Positions 6,158-14,461 of a DNA stretch of 19,545 nucleotides are shown here, one piece after another (position 1 is the first letter of the stretch; every line of letters starts with the position of its first letter). Where the stretch lies: NCBI GenBank assembly GCA_964444305.1, contig CAYUGQ010000044.1, positions 1-19,545 on the forward strand. The letters are read 5' to 3'. This stretch comes from JAKFFN01 sp964444305 (lineage in GTDB: Bacteria; Sumerlaeota; Sumerlaeia; Sumerlaeales; Sumerlaeaceae). The notes below the pieces were generated by a model that saw nothing but the letters and a program-made list of their open reading frames with translations, ran no database searches and was not told the DNA's origin. The position numbers and the translations under genes are program-made.

Positions 6158-7864
6158 GTGACCTTGAACGACCTTACTCCCAACGAAGATGAAATAACTC
6201 CTTCAGACGCCGAAAACGTCGAAGAAGCAGAAATCCATTCCCCCTATGCTCAGGTAAATCCTGACCAGGTAATTGAGCCCGAAGACGCCATGGAGCAAGC
6301 CACCATGGCCGATCTTCCCGAATCAGTACAACAGGCCGCCCGCAAAGTTGGCTGGACCAGCCTCACTCCCGTACAGGCCATGGCCATACCCTACATGCTG
6401 GACCGCCGCGACCTCATGGTCCAGTCCCGCACTGGCAGCGGAAAAACAGGCGCTTTCCTCATGCCCATCCTCGGCGAGGTGGATGCAGAACATCCCTACT
6501 GCCAGGCACTCATCCTCGTGCCGACCCGGGAATTAGCCCTCCAGGTTCAACGCGAAGTGGAACTGCTCGGAGCCGAAGCCGGAATACGCTCCATCGCCGT
6601 CTATGGCGGCGTTGGTTATGGAGCCCAGATGGACGCATTCAAAGAAGGCGCACACATCGTAGTCGGCACCCCCGGCCGCGTCCTTGACCATCTCATGCGC
6701 GGTTCCCTCGACCTTGACGACCTCGAATTCATCGTCTTCGACGAAGCCGACCGAATGATGTCCATGGGCTTTTACCCCGACATGAAAGCTATCCGGCGCT
6801 ACCTCCCACGCCAGCGAAGCGGATTTATGTTCTCCGCCACCTTCCCCCCACAGGTAAAAGGCCTCGCCCGCGAATTCCTCGACGAACCCGCCTTCCTCAG
6901 CCTCAGCCATGGCAACGTCCACATCGAATCCATGGACCACATCTATTACGAAGTTCCCGGCATGGACAAAGACCGAGTCCTCGCACGTATAATCGAACTC
7001 GAAAATCCTCCCGCCGGAATCATCTTCTGTAACACCAAACAGCGCGTCGCATACGTATCAGCGGTCCTCCAGCGATTTGGCTATGACGCCGATCAATTAA
7101 CCGCCGATCTAAGCCAGCGCGACCGCGAACGCGTCCTCGCCCGTGTGAGAAACAAAAGCCTCCGCTTCCTCGTCGCCACAGACGTCGCCGCCCGCGGCAT
7201 CGACATCAGCCATCTCACCCACGTCTTCGTCTACGAATTTTCAGACGACCTCGAATCCTACATCCACCGCGCCGGCCGCACAGGTCGCGCCGGAGCCGCC
7301 GGAGTTTGCATTTCCCTCGTCAGTTACCAGGAACTCGCCGAACTCCACCTCGCCCAAAAGCGCTTCAACATTCCCATGGAAAAGCGCGAGATTCCCTCCG
7401 AAGAAGACGTCGAAGCCATCGTCGCAGAGCGAACCACCGCCCTCCTCGAACAGAAACTCCGCGATCGCGACCGCCTCGCCACAGAACGCATGAAACGTTT
7501 CGCACCCCTCGCAAAATCCCTGATGGATAACGGCGATGAAGCATCCATTATAGCCATGCTCCTCGACGACTTCTACCATCAGAGTCTCCATGCACCCGTA
7601 GAAATTCCCGGCATCACCCCCGAACCACCCGCCCAGCCCGCACGGAAATCTTCAGACTCCGGCAGCAGCGCCTCCCGTAGCGGCGGACGCTCCCGCAGCG
7701 GCAGTGGCTCACGCAGTTCCAGCGGACGAAGCTCCGGCGGACGCGGCTCAGATCAACGCCGATCCTCCGCAGGTGGCGACTCAAAACCATCCGGCGACTC
7801 CAAAAGCAAACGCCGCAGACGTCCCCGGAGCGGCAGCGGCAGTGCCGAAGGCGGGTCAAACTAA
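6158..7864 (+). CDS. DEAD-box ATP-dependent RNA helicase with basic Ser/Arg/Gly-rich tail
   Basis: A 568-residue RNA helicase expected to unwind short RNA duplexes during ribosome assembly or mRNA turnover. All core motifs are visible: the Q-motif glutamine in LTPVQAMAIP (69-78), motif I RTGSGKT (91-97), Ia PTRELALQ (122-129), Ib TPGR (171-174), DEAD (195-198), SAT (226-228), LVATDVAARGID (338-349) and HRAGRTGR (370-377). The first 50 residues are acidic. Residues 497-568 form a low-complexity tail rich in Ser, Arg and Gly ending in a KRRRRPR cluster, typical of RNA-binding tails in RhlE/CshA-like helicases. The frame opens with GTG at 6158, but AGG at 6154-6156 is better spaced for the in-frame TTG at 6164, so the true start may be two codons later. 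GH51 follows 16 bp downstream. Confidence 0.93.
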   Translation: MTLNDLTPNEDEITPSDAENVEEAEIHSPYAQVNPDQVIEPEDAMEQATMADLPESVQQAARKVGWTSLTPVQAMAIPYMLDRRDLMVQSRTGSGKTGAFLMPILGEVDAEHPYCQALILVPTRELALQVQREVELLGAEAGIRSIAVYGGVGYGAQMDAFKEGAHIVVGTPGRVLDHLMRGSLDLDDLEFIVFDEADRMMSMGFYPDMKAIRRYLPRQRSGFMFSATFPPQVKGLAREFLDEPAFLSLSHGNVHIESMDHIYYEVPGMDKDRVLARIIELENPPAGIIFCNTKQRVAYVSAVLQRFGYDADQLTADLSQRDRERVLARVRNKSLRFLVATDVAARGIDISHLTHVFVYEFSDDLESYIHRAGRTGRAGAAGVCISLVSYQELAELHLAQKRFNIPMEKREIPSEEDVEAIVAERTTALLEQKLRDRDRLATERMKRFAPLAKSLMDNGDEASIIAMLLDDFYHQSLHAPVEIPGITPEPPAQPARKSSDSGSSASRSGGRSRSGSGSRSSSGRSSGGRGSDQRRSSAGGDSKPSGDSKSKRRRRPRSGSGSAEGGSN

Positions 7865-7880
7865 CGAAAGGCCAAACCCT

Positions 7881-9440
7881 ATGAGGTTATTTCTAACCGC
7901 AGCAATACTGTCAGTAGGCACTTGGGCCGGAGCGGAAACCTTCCTCACCACCGTAACCCTCTCAAAACCCGAAAAACCAGTTAGAGTATCACCTCATATT
8001 TACGGCCAGTATCTCGAACACGTCGAAGAACACGAAGATGTAATCTATCCCGTGATTTGGGATGGACAGTCATCCAAAAGCAACTCCCTCGGCCTCCGCA
8101 TGGACACAATCGCCGCCGTCAGCCAACTAGCGCCCTCCATCGTGCGCTGGCCCGGCGGATGTTTCGCAGACGTATACCACTGGGAAGACGCCATTGGCCC
8201 CAAAGCAAATCGCCAGCCAAAGCCAAACCTCCACTGGGGCGGAACCGAACCCAACCACTTTGGCACCGATGAATTCCTACACTTCTGCGAAGCCACCGGC
8301 ATGGAACCCTACATCAACGTAAACCTTGGCAGTGGCACCCTCGACGAAGCCCTGAGGTGGCTGGAATACTGCAACGGAACCACCGCCACCGTCCAAGGCC
8401 GTCGCCGCGCCGAAAACGGCCGCCCCCACCCTTACAACGTCACCTACTGGGGCATTGGAAACGAAACCTGGGGCCCATGGGAAATGGGTCACACCGACGC
8501 CCACACTTACTCCACCAGCCTCACCCTCTGGTCAAAAGCCATGAAACAGCAAGACCCCACCATCAAAACTCTAGGCGTAGGCTCCGAAGAAGGAAACGAT
8601 CACGACTGGGACCGCACCGTCCTGCAAAACGCCGGCCACGCCATCGACCTCTTCACCATCCACATGTACGGCATCACCACCGAAGACTCACCCCGGCAAT
8701 ATCTTGAGCTAGTCTTCACTGCCGACTATTTCGACGACCGCCTCAAACGCGTCGCCAAAATGATCGATGAAAACACCACCAACCCCGTCAAAATCTCCAT
8801 CGACGAATGGAATATCCGCCACAACGAAAACGGCCAGCATAACCGCAAAAGCCCCCGAACCATGCAGGATGCCATATTCTCCGCCGCCTTCCTCAACGCC
8901 ATGATACGCCAGTCCGACTACGTGAAAATGGCCAACTATGTATTCCTGATCAACGGCAACGGCACCTTCCTCATGCGCGATGACGAAATCATTTGGACCC
9001 CTCTCGCTCATCTCTTCCAGGCCTACACCCGCGCCATGACAGGACAACTCGCCGACGCCCGGGTCGACGGCCCCGGCATCGTCCCCCCACCCATAAAAAC
9101 CGCCACCCCCGGACGTCCCGTACCCGAAGATTACCTACCTGGCGAGAGACCCTGGATCGACGTCGCAGCCGTGCAGAACGAAACCGGAGGCTACATCGTT
9201 TCCATTGTGAACCGAAATCCCGACCACGACGCGAAAATCATCCTCCGCGACAATTCCGGACGCTCCCTGCAACCAAAGCGCTCATGGAAACTCGCCGGCG
9301 ACACCATCCTCGCTCAAAACGATTTCGATAACCCCCACGCCGTAACGCCTAAAGAAGACCTCTTCCTCCCATCCCCAACTAATAACCCCGCAACCTACAT
9401 CAGCCCCGCCGGATCAGTCTCCCTCCTCTGGTGCGAATAA
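7881..9440 (+). CDS. Secreted GH51 alpha-L-arabinofuranosidase-like glycoside hydrolase
   Basis: A 519-residue enzyme predicted to release arabinofuranosyl residues from arabinan, arabinoxylan or similar glycans. An N-terminal signal peptide (MRLFLTAAILSVGTWAGA) directs export. GH51 hallmarks are IYGQYLEHVE (40-49), SIVRWPGGCFADVYHWED (86-103), the acid/base region YWGIGNETWG with Glu195, IHMYG (260-264), and the nucleophile region ISIDEWN with Glu309. The C-terminal beta domain (about 425-519) holds strands such as YIVSIVNRNPD. The length matches the family. The start at 7881 is supported by GAAAGG nine bases upstream and by the signal peptide; the reading frame is open further upstream only because it overlaps the helicase gene in another frame. 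It is probably co-transcribed with the helicase. GH51 also includes endoglucanases, so substrate specificity is inferred. Confidence 0.9.
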   Translation: MRLFLTAAILSVGTWAGAETFLTTVTLSKPEKPVRVSPHIYGQYLEHVEEHEDVIYPVIWDGQSSKSNSLGLRMDTIAAVSQLAPSIVRWPGGCFADVYHWEDAIGPKANRQPKPNLHWGGTEPNHFGTDEFLHFCEATGMEPYINVNLGSGTLDEALRWLEYCNGTTATVQGRRRAENGRPHPYNVTYWGIGNETWGPWEMGHTDAHTYSTSLTLWSKAMKQQDPTIKTLGVGSEEGNDHDWDRTVLQNAGHAIDLFTIHMYGITTEDSPRQYLELVFTADYFDDRLKRVAKMIDENTTNPVKISIDEWNIRHNENGQHNRKSPRTMQDAIFSAAFLNAMIRQSDYVKMANYVFLINGNGTFLMRDDEIIWTPLAHLFQAYTRAMTGQLADARVDGPGIVPPPIKTATPGRPVPEDYLPGERPWIDVAAVQNETGGYIVSIVNRNPDHDAKIILRDNSGRSLQPKRSWKLAGDTILAQNDFDNPHAVTPKEDLFLPSPTNNPATYISPAGSVSLLWCE

Positions 9441-9478
9441 CCCCTCCTGTTACCCCAATCCAACCACCAAACAAAAAC

Positions 9479-9512
9479 ACCCGGCGAAACCAAAACGGTC
9501 CGCCGGGTTTTT
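9479..9512. terminator. Bidirectional Rho-independent terminator
   Basis: ACCCGGCG (9479-9486) pairs perfectly with CGCCGGGT (9501-9508), with an inner ACC/GGT pairing. It is followed by TTTTT on the plus strand and preceded by an A-rich run, so it can stop transcripts from both directions. It sits between the convergent GH51 and NamZ-like genes. Confidence 0.85.
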
Positions 9513-9557
9513 CCATTAAACCAATTCGAATAGCTAAAAAACCATTTCAAGCCACCA

Positions 9558-10772
9558 TCAATAAAGCAGGTGCTTCACCCGCAACGCCTTAAAGCGCTCC
9601 AGATCCGGTTCCCACGACTTCACGATCTCCTCCACCGACTCCTTCTTCATCCGCTCCCGCAAATCCGGAGTCCCCATCAGGCGCTCCGCATAATCCGTAA
9701 TTTTCACTTCCTCCGGATAAAGCTCCTGCAGCGTTTGCATCATGTGAACCCCCATAGCCACCGGCTCCAACGCCTCACGGTCCGTCACACGAACAAACAC
9801 CCCGCCACACTCCTCGCCCTTCCAGCGACGAGCCTCCGGCGTAAACTTGATCGCCTCAAATTTAACCCCCGGCAGGTTCCGTCCATTTAGAACCTCCGCC
9901 CACTTTTCCCCATCCACAAACGGCGCACCGATCATCTCAAACGGAGCCGTCGTCCCACGACCCTCGCTGATGTTTGAGCCCTCAAAAATACACGTCCCCG
10001 GATAAACCGTCGCACAGTCCAGCGTCCGCATATTCGGCGAAGGCGGAATGAAATCACGCCCCGCATCATCCAGCCACTGCTCCCGCTTCCAGTCAGGAGC
10101 CTTAATCACCGTAAGCTCCAGCTTCGGCTCCATCCACTCCTCATTCCACAGCGTCGCAAACTCACCCGCCGTCATACCGTGACGCGTAGCAATTCCAAAC
10201 TCAGCATTATGCCCAATCCTGCCAACCAGGCCATAATCATCCCGGTTCACCGCCCCCTCCACACGAACACCATTAATCGGATTCGGCCGATCGATCACCA
10301 CAAACGGAATCCCCGCCTTCGCACAAGCCTCCATGGCATGAGTCATCGTCCAGATATAAGTATAAAATCGCACACCCACATCCGGAATATTGAACACGAA
10401 AAGATCGATATTCTCCATCTGCTCCGGCAACGGAGCCTGCCGCGCACCATACAGAGAATAAACCGGCACCCCACTCTCCGGATCAACACCGTCTCCCGCC
10501 TTCTGGCCATCCGAAAGATCAGCCCGAAGCCCATGCTCCGGACCAAAAAACGCCGTAACCGTCGTCTCCGTATTCTTCAAAAGATAATCAATATCCAGCA
10601 AACCATCCGCCGTACGCGCCGAGTGGTTCGTCAACACCCCCAGCCGTTTCCCCTTCGCCATTTCTGCCAGCTCATCCAGTTGCCGATGAACAGGATCCTT
10701 CCCAAAGCTTTCCGTCGGAACGATCATAAAAAGGCCCACCAGAGTCATGGCGGCAATTTCCCAGATTTGCAT
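9558..10772 (-). CDS. DUF1343/NamZ-like exo-beta-N-acetylmuramidase (GH171 family)
   Basis: A 404-residue predicted exported enzyme. The family includes Bacillus NamZ (formerly YbbC), which removes N-acetylmuramic acid from non-reducing ends of peptidoglycan fragments. Visible family blocks are RLGVLTNHSART (43-54), AFFGPEHGLRA (74-84), GVPVYSLYGA (101-110), DVGVRFYTYIWTM, FVVIDRPNPINGVRVEG, PSPNMRTLD..TVYPGTCIFEGSNISEGRGTT and the late ECGGVFVRV. The glutamate and histidine of PEHG are strongly conserved in the family. I start at 10772 because MQIWEIAAMTLVGLFMIVP gives a signal-like segment and AGAGG lies 7 bases upstream; an ATG at 10895 would add 41 residues without a ribosome site. The gene is divergent from the ligase gene and ends at the shared terminator with GH51. 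A role in cell-wall recycling or in feeding on bacterial murein is inferred. Confidence 0.85.
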   Translation of the reverse strand: MQIWEIAAMTLVGLFMIVPTESFGKDPVHRQLDELAEMAKGKRLGVLTNHSARTADGLLDIDYLLKNTETTVTAFFGPEHGLRADLSDGQKAGDGVDPESGVPVYSLYGARQAPLPEQMENIDLFVFNIPDVGVRFYTYIWTMTHAMEACAKAGIPFVVIDRPNPINGVRVEGAVNRDDYGLVGRIGHNAEFGIATRHGMTAGEFATLWNEEWMEPKLELTVIKAPDWKREQWLDDAGRDFIPPSPNMRTLDCATVYPGTCIFEGSNISEGRGTTAPFEMIGAPFVDGEKWAEVLNGRNLPGVKFEAIKFTPEARRWKGEECGGVFVRVTDREALEPVAMGVHMMQTLQELYPEEVKITDYAERLMGTPDLRERMKKESVEEIVKSWEPDLERFKALRVKHLLY

Positions 10773-10929
10773 AATACAGCCTCTAACTTTTTCGTTAATG
10801 ATAATCCCGAGCGTCTCGCCTTCCGCCACAAATGCAATCAGAAAAAGCCCCCGGCAGGGGAGAGGTCCACAGTCGGCAAAAGAATTGCTCATCAATCCAC
10901 CGACTAATCACCCACGAAAGGCACTCCCG

Positions 10930-11970
10930 ATGCCCCAGTCCCTGCCCCTCGATTTCCCTCCCATGGAAGCCCGGTCCGTAGACGAAATCCCCCGCGGTAA
11001 AGACTGGCTTTACGAGCCCAAATGGGACGGCTTTCGCTGCCTCGCCTTTCGAGACGCCAACAACATTCATCTCCAAAGCAAATCCGGCCAACCCCTCGCT
11101 CGTTACTTCCCCGAACTGGCCGAAGCCCTCCTGCAGCTTAAAGCAACCCGCTTCGTACTAGACGGCGAAATCGTAATCCCCGAACCCGACGGCGGCATTT
11201 CCTTCGATAAACTCCTCCAGCGAATCCATCCCGCCGCCAGCCGGATCAAACATCTCGCCGCCGCAACCCCCGCAACCCTCGTCATATTCGACCTGCTCCT
11301 CGACAATTCCGGACCACCCCTCACAGATCAATCCCTCTCAGACCGCCGCCGCCAATTGGAAAAGTTCACCAGCATCCATCTTAAAAACAGCCCCCAAATC
11401 CTCCTCTCACCCATAACCAGCAACTTCGAAATCGCACAATCCTGGTTCGATAAAGCCGGAGCCGCCACCGACGGGCTAATGGCCAAAAAAAGCCAGGCCA
11501 GCTACGCCTCCGGCTCCCGCGACGCCATGGTGAAAATCAAACCCCTCCGAACAGCCGACTGTGTAATCGGCGGATTCCGCTACGCTTCCCAAAAGAAAAT
11601 CGTTGGCTCCCTGCTCCTCGGCCTTTACGACCACAAAGGCCTTCTCCACCACGTAGGCTATTGCAGCGGCCTGACCACCGCCCTGAAAAAAGAACTTACC
11701 CCCAAACTCGAAGCCATCATAAATCCCCCCGGCTTCACCGGATCAGCCCCCGGGGGACCAAGCCGCTGGTCCACAGAACGCAGCACCCAATGGGAACCCC
11801 TCCGCCCCGAACTCGTCATAGAAGTCGGATGGGATCATTACACCAACGGCCGCTTCCGCCACGGAACAAAGTTCATCCGCTGGCGCCCCGACAAATCCCC
11901 CAAACAATGCACCCTGGAACAAATCCATCTACCCGGAGCAGGAAACTTCGCTCTGCTCCAAAGCAATTAA
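10930..11970 (+). CDS. ligC: LigC-like ATP-dependent DNA ligase
   Basis: A 346-residue nucleotidyltransferase that should seal nicks or broken ends using ATP. Motif I is EPKWDGFR with the adenylated lysine at Lys31. Other motifs are LDGE (77-80, motif III), FDLL (120-123, IIIa), DGLMAKK (181-187, IV) and VKIKPLRTADCVIGGF (201-216, V). The C-terminal OB-fold has RPELVIEVGWDH and RFRHGTKFIRWRPDKSP, a pattern I know from the stand-alone LigC ligases associated with bacterial non-homologous end joining. No polymerase, nuclease or Ku module is attached or nearby. The start at 10930 has GAAAGG eight bases upstream. Motif IV has Asp where many ligases have Glu. It is closer to LigC than to LigD or viral ligases; the symbol is given on pattern resemblance. 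Confidence 0.85.
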   Translation: MPQSLPLDFPPMEARSVDEIPRGKDWLYEPKWDGFRCLAFRDANNIHLQSKSGQPLARYFPELAEALLQLKATRFVLDGEIVIPEPDGGISFDKLLQRIHPAASRIKHLAAATPATLVIFDLLLDNSGPPLTDQSLSDRRRQLEKFTSIHLKNSPQILLSPITSNFEIAQSWFDKAGAATDGLMAKKSQASYASGSRDAMVKIKPLRTADCVIGGFRYASQKKIVGSLLLGLYDHKGLLHHVGYCSGLTTALKKELTPKLEAIINPPGFTGSAPGGPSRWSTERSTQWEPLRPELVIEVGWDHYTNGRFRHGTKFIRWRPDKSPKQCTLEQIHLPGAGNFALLQSN

Positions 11971-12010
11971 AAACAGCAGAGACGCCAATCTCTTATCGCA
12001 AAAAAATCAA

Positions 12011-12484
12011 TCAGGCAGATTTAGCCAAAGCCGCAGACCCATCCACCGCCTCAGCATCCCTCACCGTCACCCCATCAGCACCCGTTGAAACAGCAACCGT
12101 CTCCCCGTCGCCCCCCGCCTCAGCCACCGGCTCAACACGAACCTTCTGCTTCAATATATAATAAGTCCCATAAATACCCAGCAACACCGCACAAATCCCC
12201 CCAATCGGTGGAGCCGCATAGACACTGTAACTAATCCCCATCCACATCATCGTGATAGCGATCACCTTAGTCTTGCGAGTCATACTCCGTTCCGTACGCC
12301 ACAACACAATCGGCGGCCCCAGCTTCGGGTGATTCAAAATCCACGCTTCCATCCGCGGACTGCTCTTCGCAAAAAAATAAGTCGCAATCAGCAAATTCAC
12401 CGTTCCCGGCAACAATGGCAGAATCACACCAGCAATCCCCACCACCAGAAACACAAAACCGAGGCCCATATAAATATAACGCAT
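12011..12484 (-). CDS. DUF454 (YbaN-like) inner-membrane protein
   Basis: A 157-residue membrane protein. The N-terminal half follows the DUF454/YbaN pattern: YMGLGFVFLVVGIAGVILPLLPGTVNLLIATYFFAKSSPR with its LPLLP loop and F(A/S)KSSPR, then WILNHPKLGPPI, and later ERSMTRKTKVIAI. There are about four short hydrophobic segments (around residues 5-20, 26-40, 74-90 and 94-110). The last 40 residues form a hydrophilic tail rich in Ala, Val, Glu, Asp and Gly that goes beyond the usual family length. The function is not known to me. A terminator separates it from the TlpA-like gene upstream, so it probably has its own promoter in the roughly 50-bp gap. AGG eight bases before the ATG is the only ribosome site visible; an in-frame stop just upstream fixes the start region. 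Confidence 0.75.
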   Translation of the reverse strand: MRYIYMGLGFVFLVVGIAGVILPLLPGTVNLLIATYFFAKSSPRMEAWILNHPKLGPPIVLWRTERSMTRKTKVIAITMMWMGISYSVYAAPPIGGICAVLLGIYGTYYILKQKVRVEPVAEAGGDGETVAVSTGADGVTVRDAEAVDGSAALAKSA

Positions 12485-12536
12485 ACGCTAAGCCTACAGC
12501 ACCTCCCAAATATTTGTTTGATTTCACACCCAATTG

Positions 12537-12569
12537 AAAAGTTTTCGCCCCCGCTTTGAGGGCGAAAAC
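12537..12569 (-). terminator. Rho-independent terminator after the TlpA-like gene
   Basis: GTTTTCGCCC (12541-12550) pairs perfectly with GGGCGAAAAC (12560-12569) around a 9-base loop. On the minus strand the hairpin is followed by TTTT (plus-strand AAAA, 12537-12540). It begins a few bases after the TlpA-like stop and precedes the DUF454 gene. Confidence 0.8.
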
Positions 12570-12575
12570 ACGCAC

Positions 12576-14330
12576 TCAATCCAACAACTTCTCAATTTCC
12601 GCCTTATAATCATACCCGGCCGGATGACCCCGCCATACAATCTTCCCCGCCCGGTCAATCAGGAAAGCCGTCGGCACCCCACTGATCCCATAAGTAGTAG
12701 ACGCCTCACTCGAAAACGCCTTCTCCCCACACCACAAATGCCTGACTTCGCCCCAGCCGTTCTCCTTCACATGATCCATCACCGTTTCAGCATCATCATC
12801 CACACTCGCACCGAGCAACACCACCCGGTCCCCCCACTCCGGCCCAAACTCCTTCGCCGCCTCGTTAAGCTTTTTCATCGGATCCTGACACGGCCCGCAC
12901 CACGTCGCCCAGAAATCCAGGAACACCACCTTCCCCCGCAGATCCGACAACCTCACCGTTTCACTGCTGTGAACATCAGTCAGCGTAATATCCGGAGCAA
13001 CATCACCCTCCACCGGCGGAACAGTAAACGTCCTGGTCACAGACGTCTCCCCCTCCTTAATAGTAAACCTGCCAATCCGCTCCCCATATTTCTCCCCATA
13101 TTTCTTGGCCAGCGCAATCTCATAACCCATCGCATTGCCGCTTTGTGCTGCCAGGTTCTCAATCACAGTCGTCCCCCGCTCATCCAAAGTCCCACTTGTG
13201 ATAACATAATAATCGCCAAAATCCCGCTGATACTGCCGCATTTGAATCGCCATACCAGCCGCCGGGCTTCCATCCAGTTGCTTAATATGAACCGTCGCCG
13301 TTGCCTCACCCTTAAGACTCGCCGGATCAAACTCCTTATAAGTCACCTCCACATTAACCGTCTCCCCCGGTTTCAACGAAGCAGATTTATAAGCCTTGAA
13401 ATAAAGCTCATCGCTGTCATGATCAAAAATCTGCGCTGGCGACCTCTGTAACACCTGGCAACTGTACTCCGCCGGTGCTAAATCTACTAGAGTCACCGTA
13501 GTAATCGGACTCTGCAATTCCACCAACTGCATCCCCCCGTTAATAGAAATATATCTATCGTCCAAAAGCTTATACTGGCTCAACTCCACCATCAACGGCT
13601 TTCCCGCACTCGACTTAAACTCGTCAGGCACCCTAACCGTAACAGTCACCGTACTCGTCTCCGGAATCGCCACATCGACAAAACCATTCTTTAGCACCTC
13701 AGTGGTTTCCAAAACATCATGAAAACCCTGCACAACCCCCGGCGAATCCAAAATCACCGACAGGGGAGTGGTCGAACTTTCATCCAGCGCAAAACTGAAA
13801 ATTCCCGGACCAACATTCTCCAGCCACGTAGAATGAGCCGATTTGCCCTCTAAAGCATCCTCAATCGCCGGATACGCACCCGGAACAAAATGATGAGGAG
13901 AAATAACCGGCACAAGATCAGACGGAATCTCCCCCGAACCATCCCTCTTCAACCGCAATTGAACCTCTTTCCCCGGCTTCATCACCAGCGTAAGAGAAGC
14001 TGACAAAGCATTGTCCCACGGCGCAACGGCAATAACCTTACCCCGAGCCCGTGCCATAACCTTCAACTTCGCCTGAGGAAATTCCTTCCACGTAGGGTTA
14101 AAATAATCCGCCTGCCCAAAGACAACACTGCCCTGCTCATCCGTAGTCTTCTCCCGAAAAGTAATCGGGCTTTCCATCCCGGTAATCGCCACCTCAGCAT
14201 TTGCCACCGGCTCCCCATTTTCATCCTTAACATGGATCGGTTGCAGCGACCACGCCCCCAAAGCCCCGGAGGGTAAAATTAACGAAACAGAAAGCGAAAC
14301 AGCAAAAAGTAACCGGCGAGACTGACACAT
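12576..14330 (-). CDS. Exported multi-domain protein with C-terminal TlpA-like thioredoxin domain
   Basis: A 584-residue protein exported by a signal peptide (LLFAVSLSVSLILPSGALGA). Residues about 25-95 resemble a carboxypeptidase-regulatory/transthyretin-like beta sandwich (HVKDENGEPVANAEVAITG followed by TTDEQGSVVF). A second such repeat appears near 370-430 (VHIKQLDGSPAAGMAIQM, then DERGTTVIENL). Other beta-rich stretches lie between. The C-terminal domain (440-584) is a TlpA/ResA-like thioredoxin with VVFLDFWATWCGPC, active cysteines in WCGPC at 477-481, and the cis-proline region GVPTAFLI near Pro553. It should carry out thiol-disulfide exchange in the periplasm. The start at 14330 has TTAGGAG 7 bases upstream and gives a proper signal peptide, whereas the open frame extends to 14453. 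It has its own terminator and is separated from the pilus operon by another. The natural substrate is unknown. Confidence 0.85.
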   Translation of the reverse strand: MCQSRRLLFAVSLSVSLILPSGALGAWSLQPIHVKDENGEPVANAEVAITGMESPITFREKTTDEQGSVVFGQADYFNPTWKEFPQAKLKVMARARGKVIAVAPWDNALSASLTLVMKPGKEVQLRLKRDGSGEIPSDLVPVISPHHFVPGAYPAIEDALEGKSAHSTWLENVGPGIFSFALDESSTTPLSVILDSPGVVQGFHDVLETTEVLKNGFVDVAIPETSTVTVTVRVPDEFKSSAGKPLMVELSQYKLLDDRYISINGGMQLVELQSPITTVTLVDLAPAEYSCQVLQRSPAQIFDHDSDELYFKAYKSASLKPGETVNVEVTYKEFDPASLKGEATATVHIKQLDGSPAAGMAIQMRQYQRDFGDYYVITSGTLDERGTTVIENLAAQSGNAMGYEIALAKKYGEKYGERIGRFTIKEGETSVTRTFTVPPVEGDVAPDITLTDVHSSETVRLSDLRGKVVFLDFWATWCGPCQDPMKKLNEAAKEFGPEWGDRVVLLGASVDDDAETVMDHVKENGWGEVRHLWCGEKAFSSEASTTYGISGVPTAFLIDRAGKIVWRGHPAGYDYKAEIEKLLD

Positions 14331-14337
14331 CGGGAAG

Positions 14338-14344
14338 CTCCTAA
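14338..14344 (-). promoter_or_regulatory. Shine-Dalgarno site fixing the start of the TlpA-like gene
   Basis: TTAGGAG on the minus strand lies 7 bases before the ATG at 14330. The upstream ATG at 14453 has no such site and would hide the signal peptide behind 41 extra residues. Confidence 0.7.
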
Positions 14345-14461
14345 GCGGAAAATGGGTGGTGCCATAAAAGGGTGTAACCGGAATTGCAGATGTTAGAAAG
14401 AATCCCACCGAAACAGTTGCAAAAAAACAACAACTATCCAACCAAAACCCCACCTCCCCAC

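Noticed and set aside
7704..7880. N-terminal extension of the GH51 gene into the helicase gene
   Set aside because: The frame is open but the extra residues are Ala/Pro/Asn-rich and would mask the signal peptide; the ribosome site and signal peptide both point to 7881.
10773..10929. Divergent promoters between the NamZ-like and ligase genes
   Set aside because: Both genes need promoters here, but I found no convincing -35/-10 pair in the 157 bp on either strand.
11971..12010. Possible terminator between the ligase and DUF454 genes (AGAGA...TCTCT near 11982-11996)
   Set aside because: Only a 5-bp stem with no G/C core and no T run directly after it; too weak to call.
12534..13451. A 305-codon plus-strand frame opposite the TlpA-like gene
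   Set aside because: Composition is typical of a bias-driven shadow (Arg/His/Pro/Ile-rich), with no ribosome site or domain, while the minus strand has a clear WCGPC protein.
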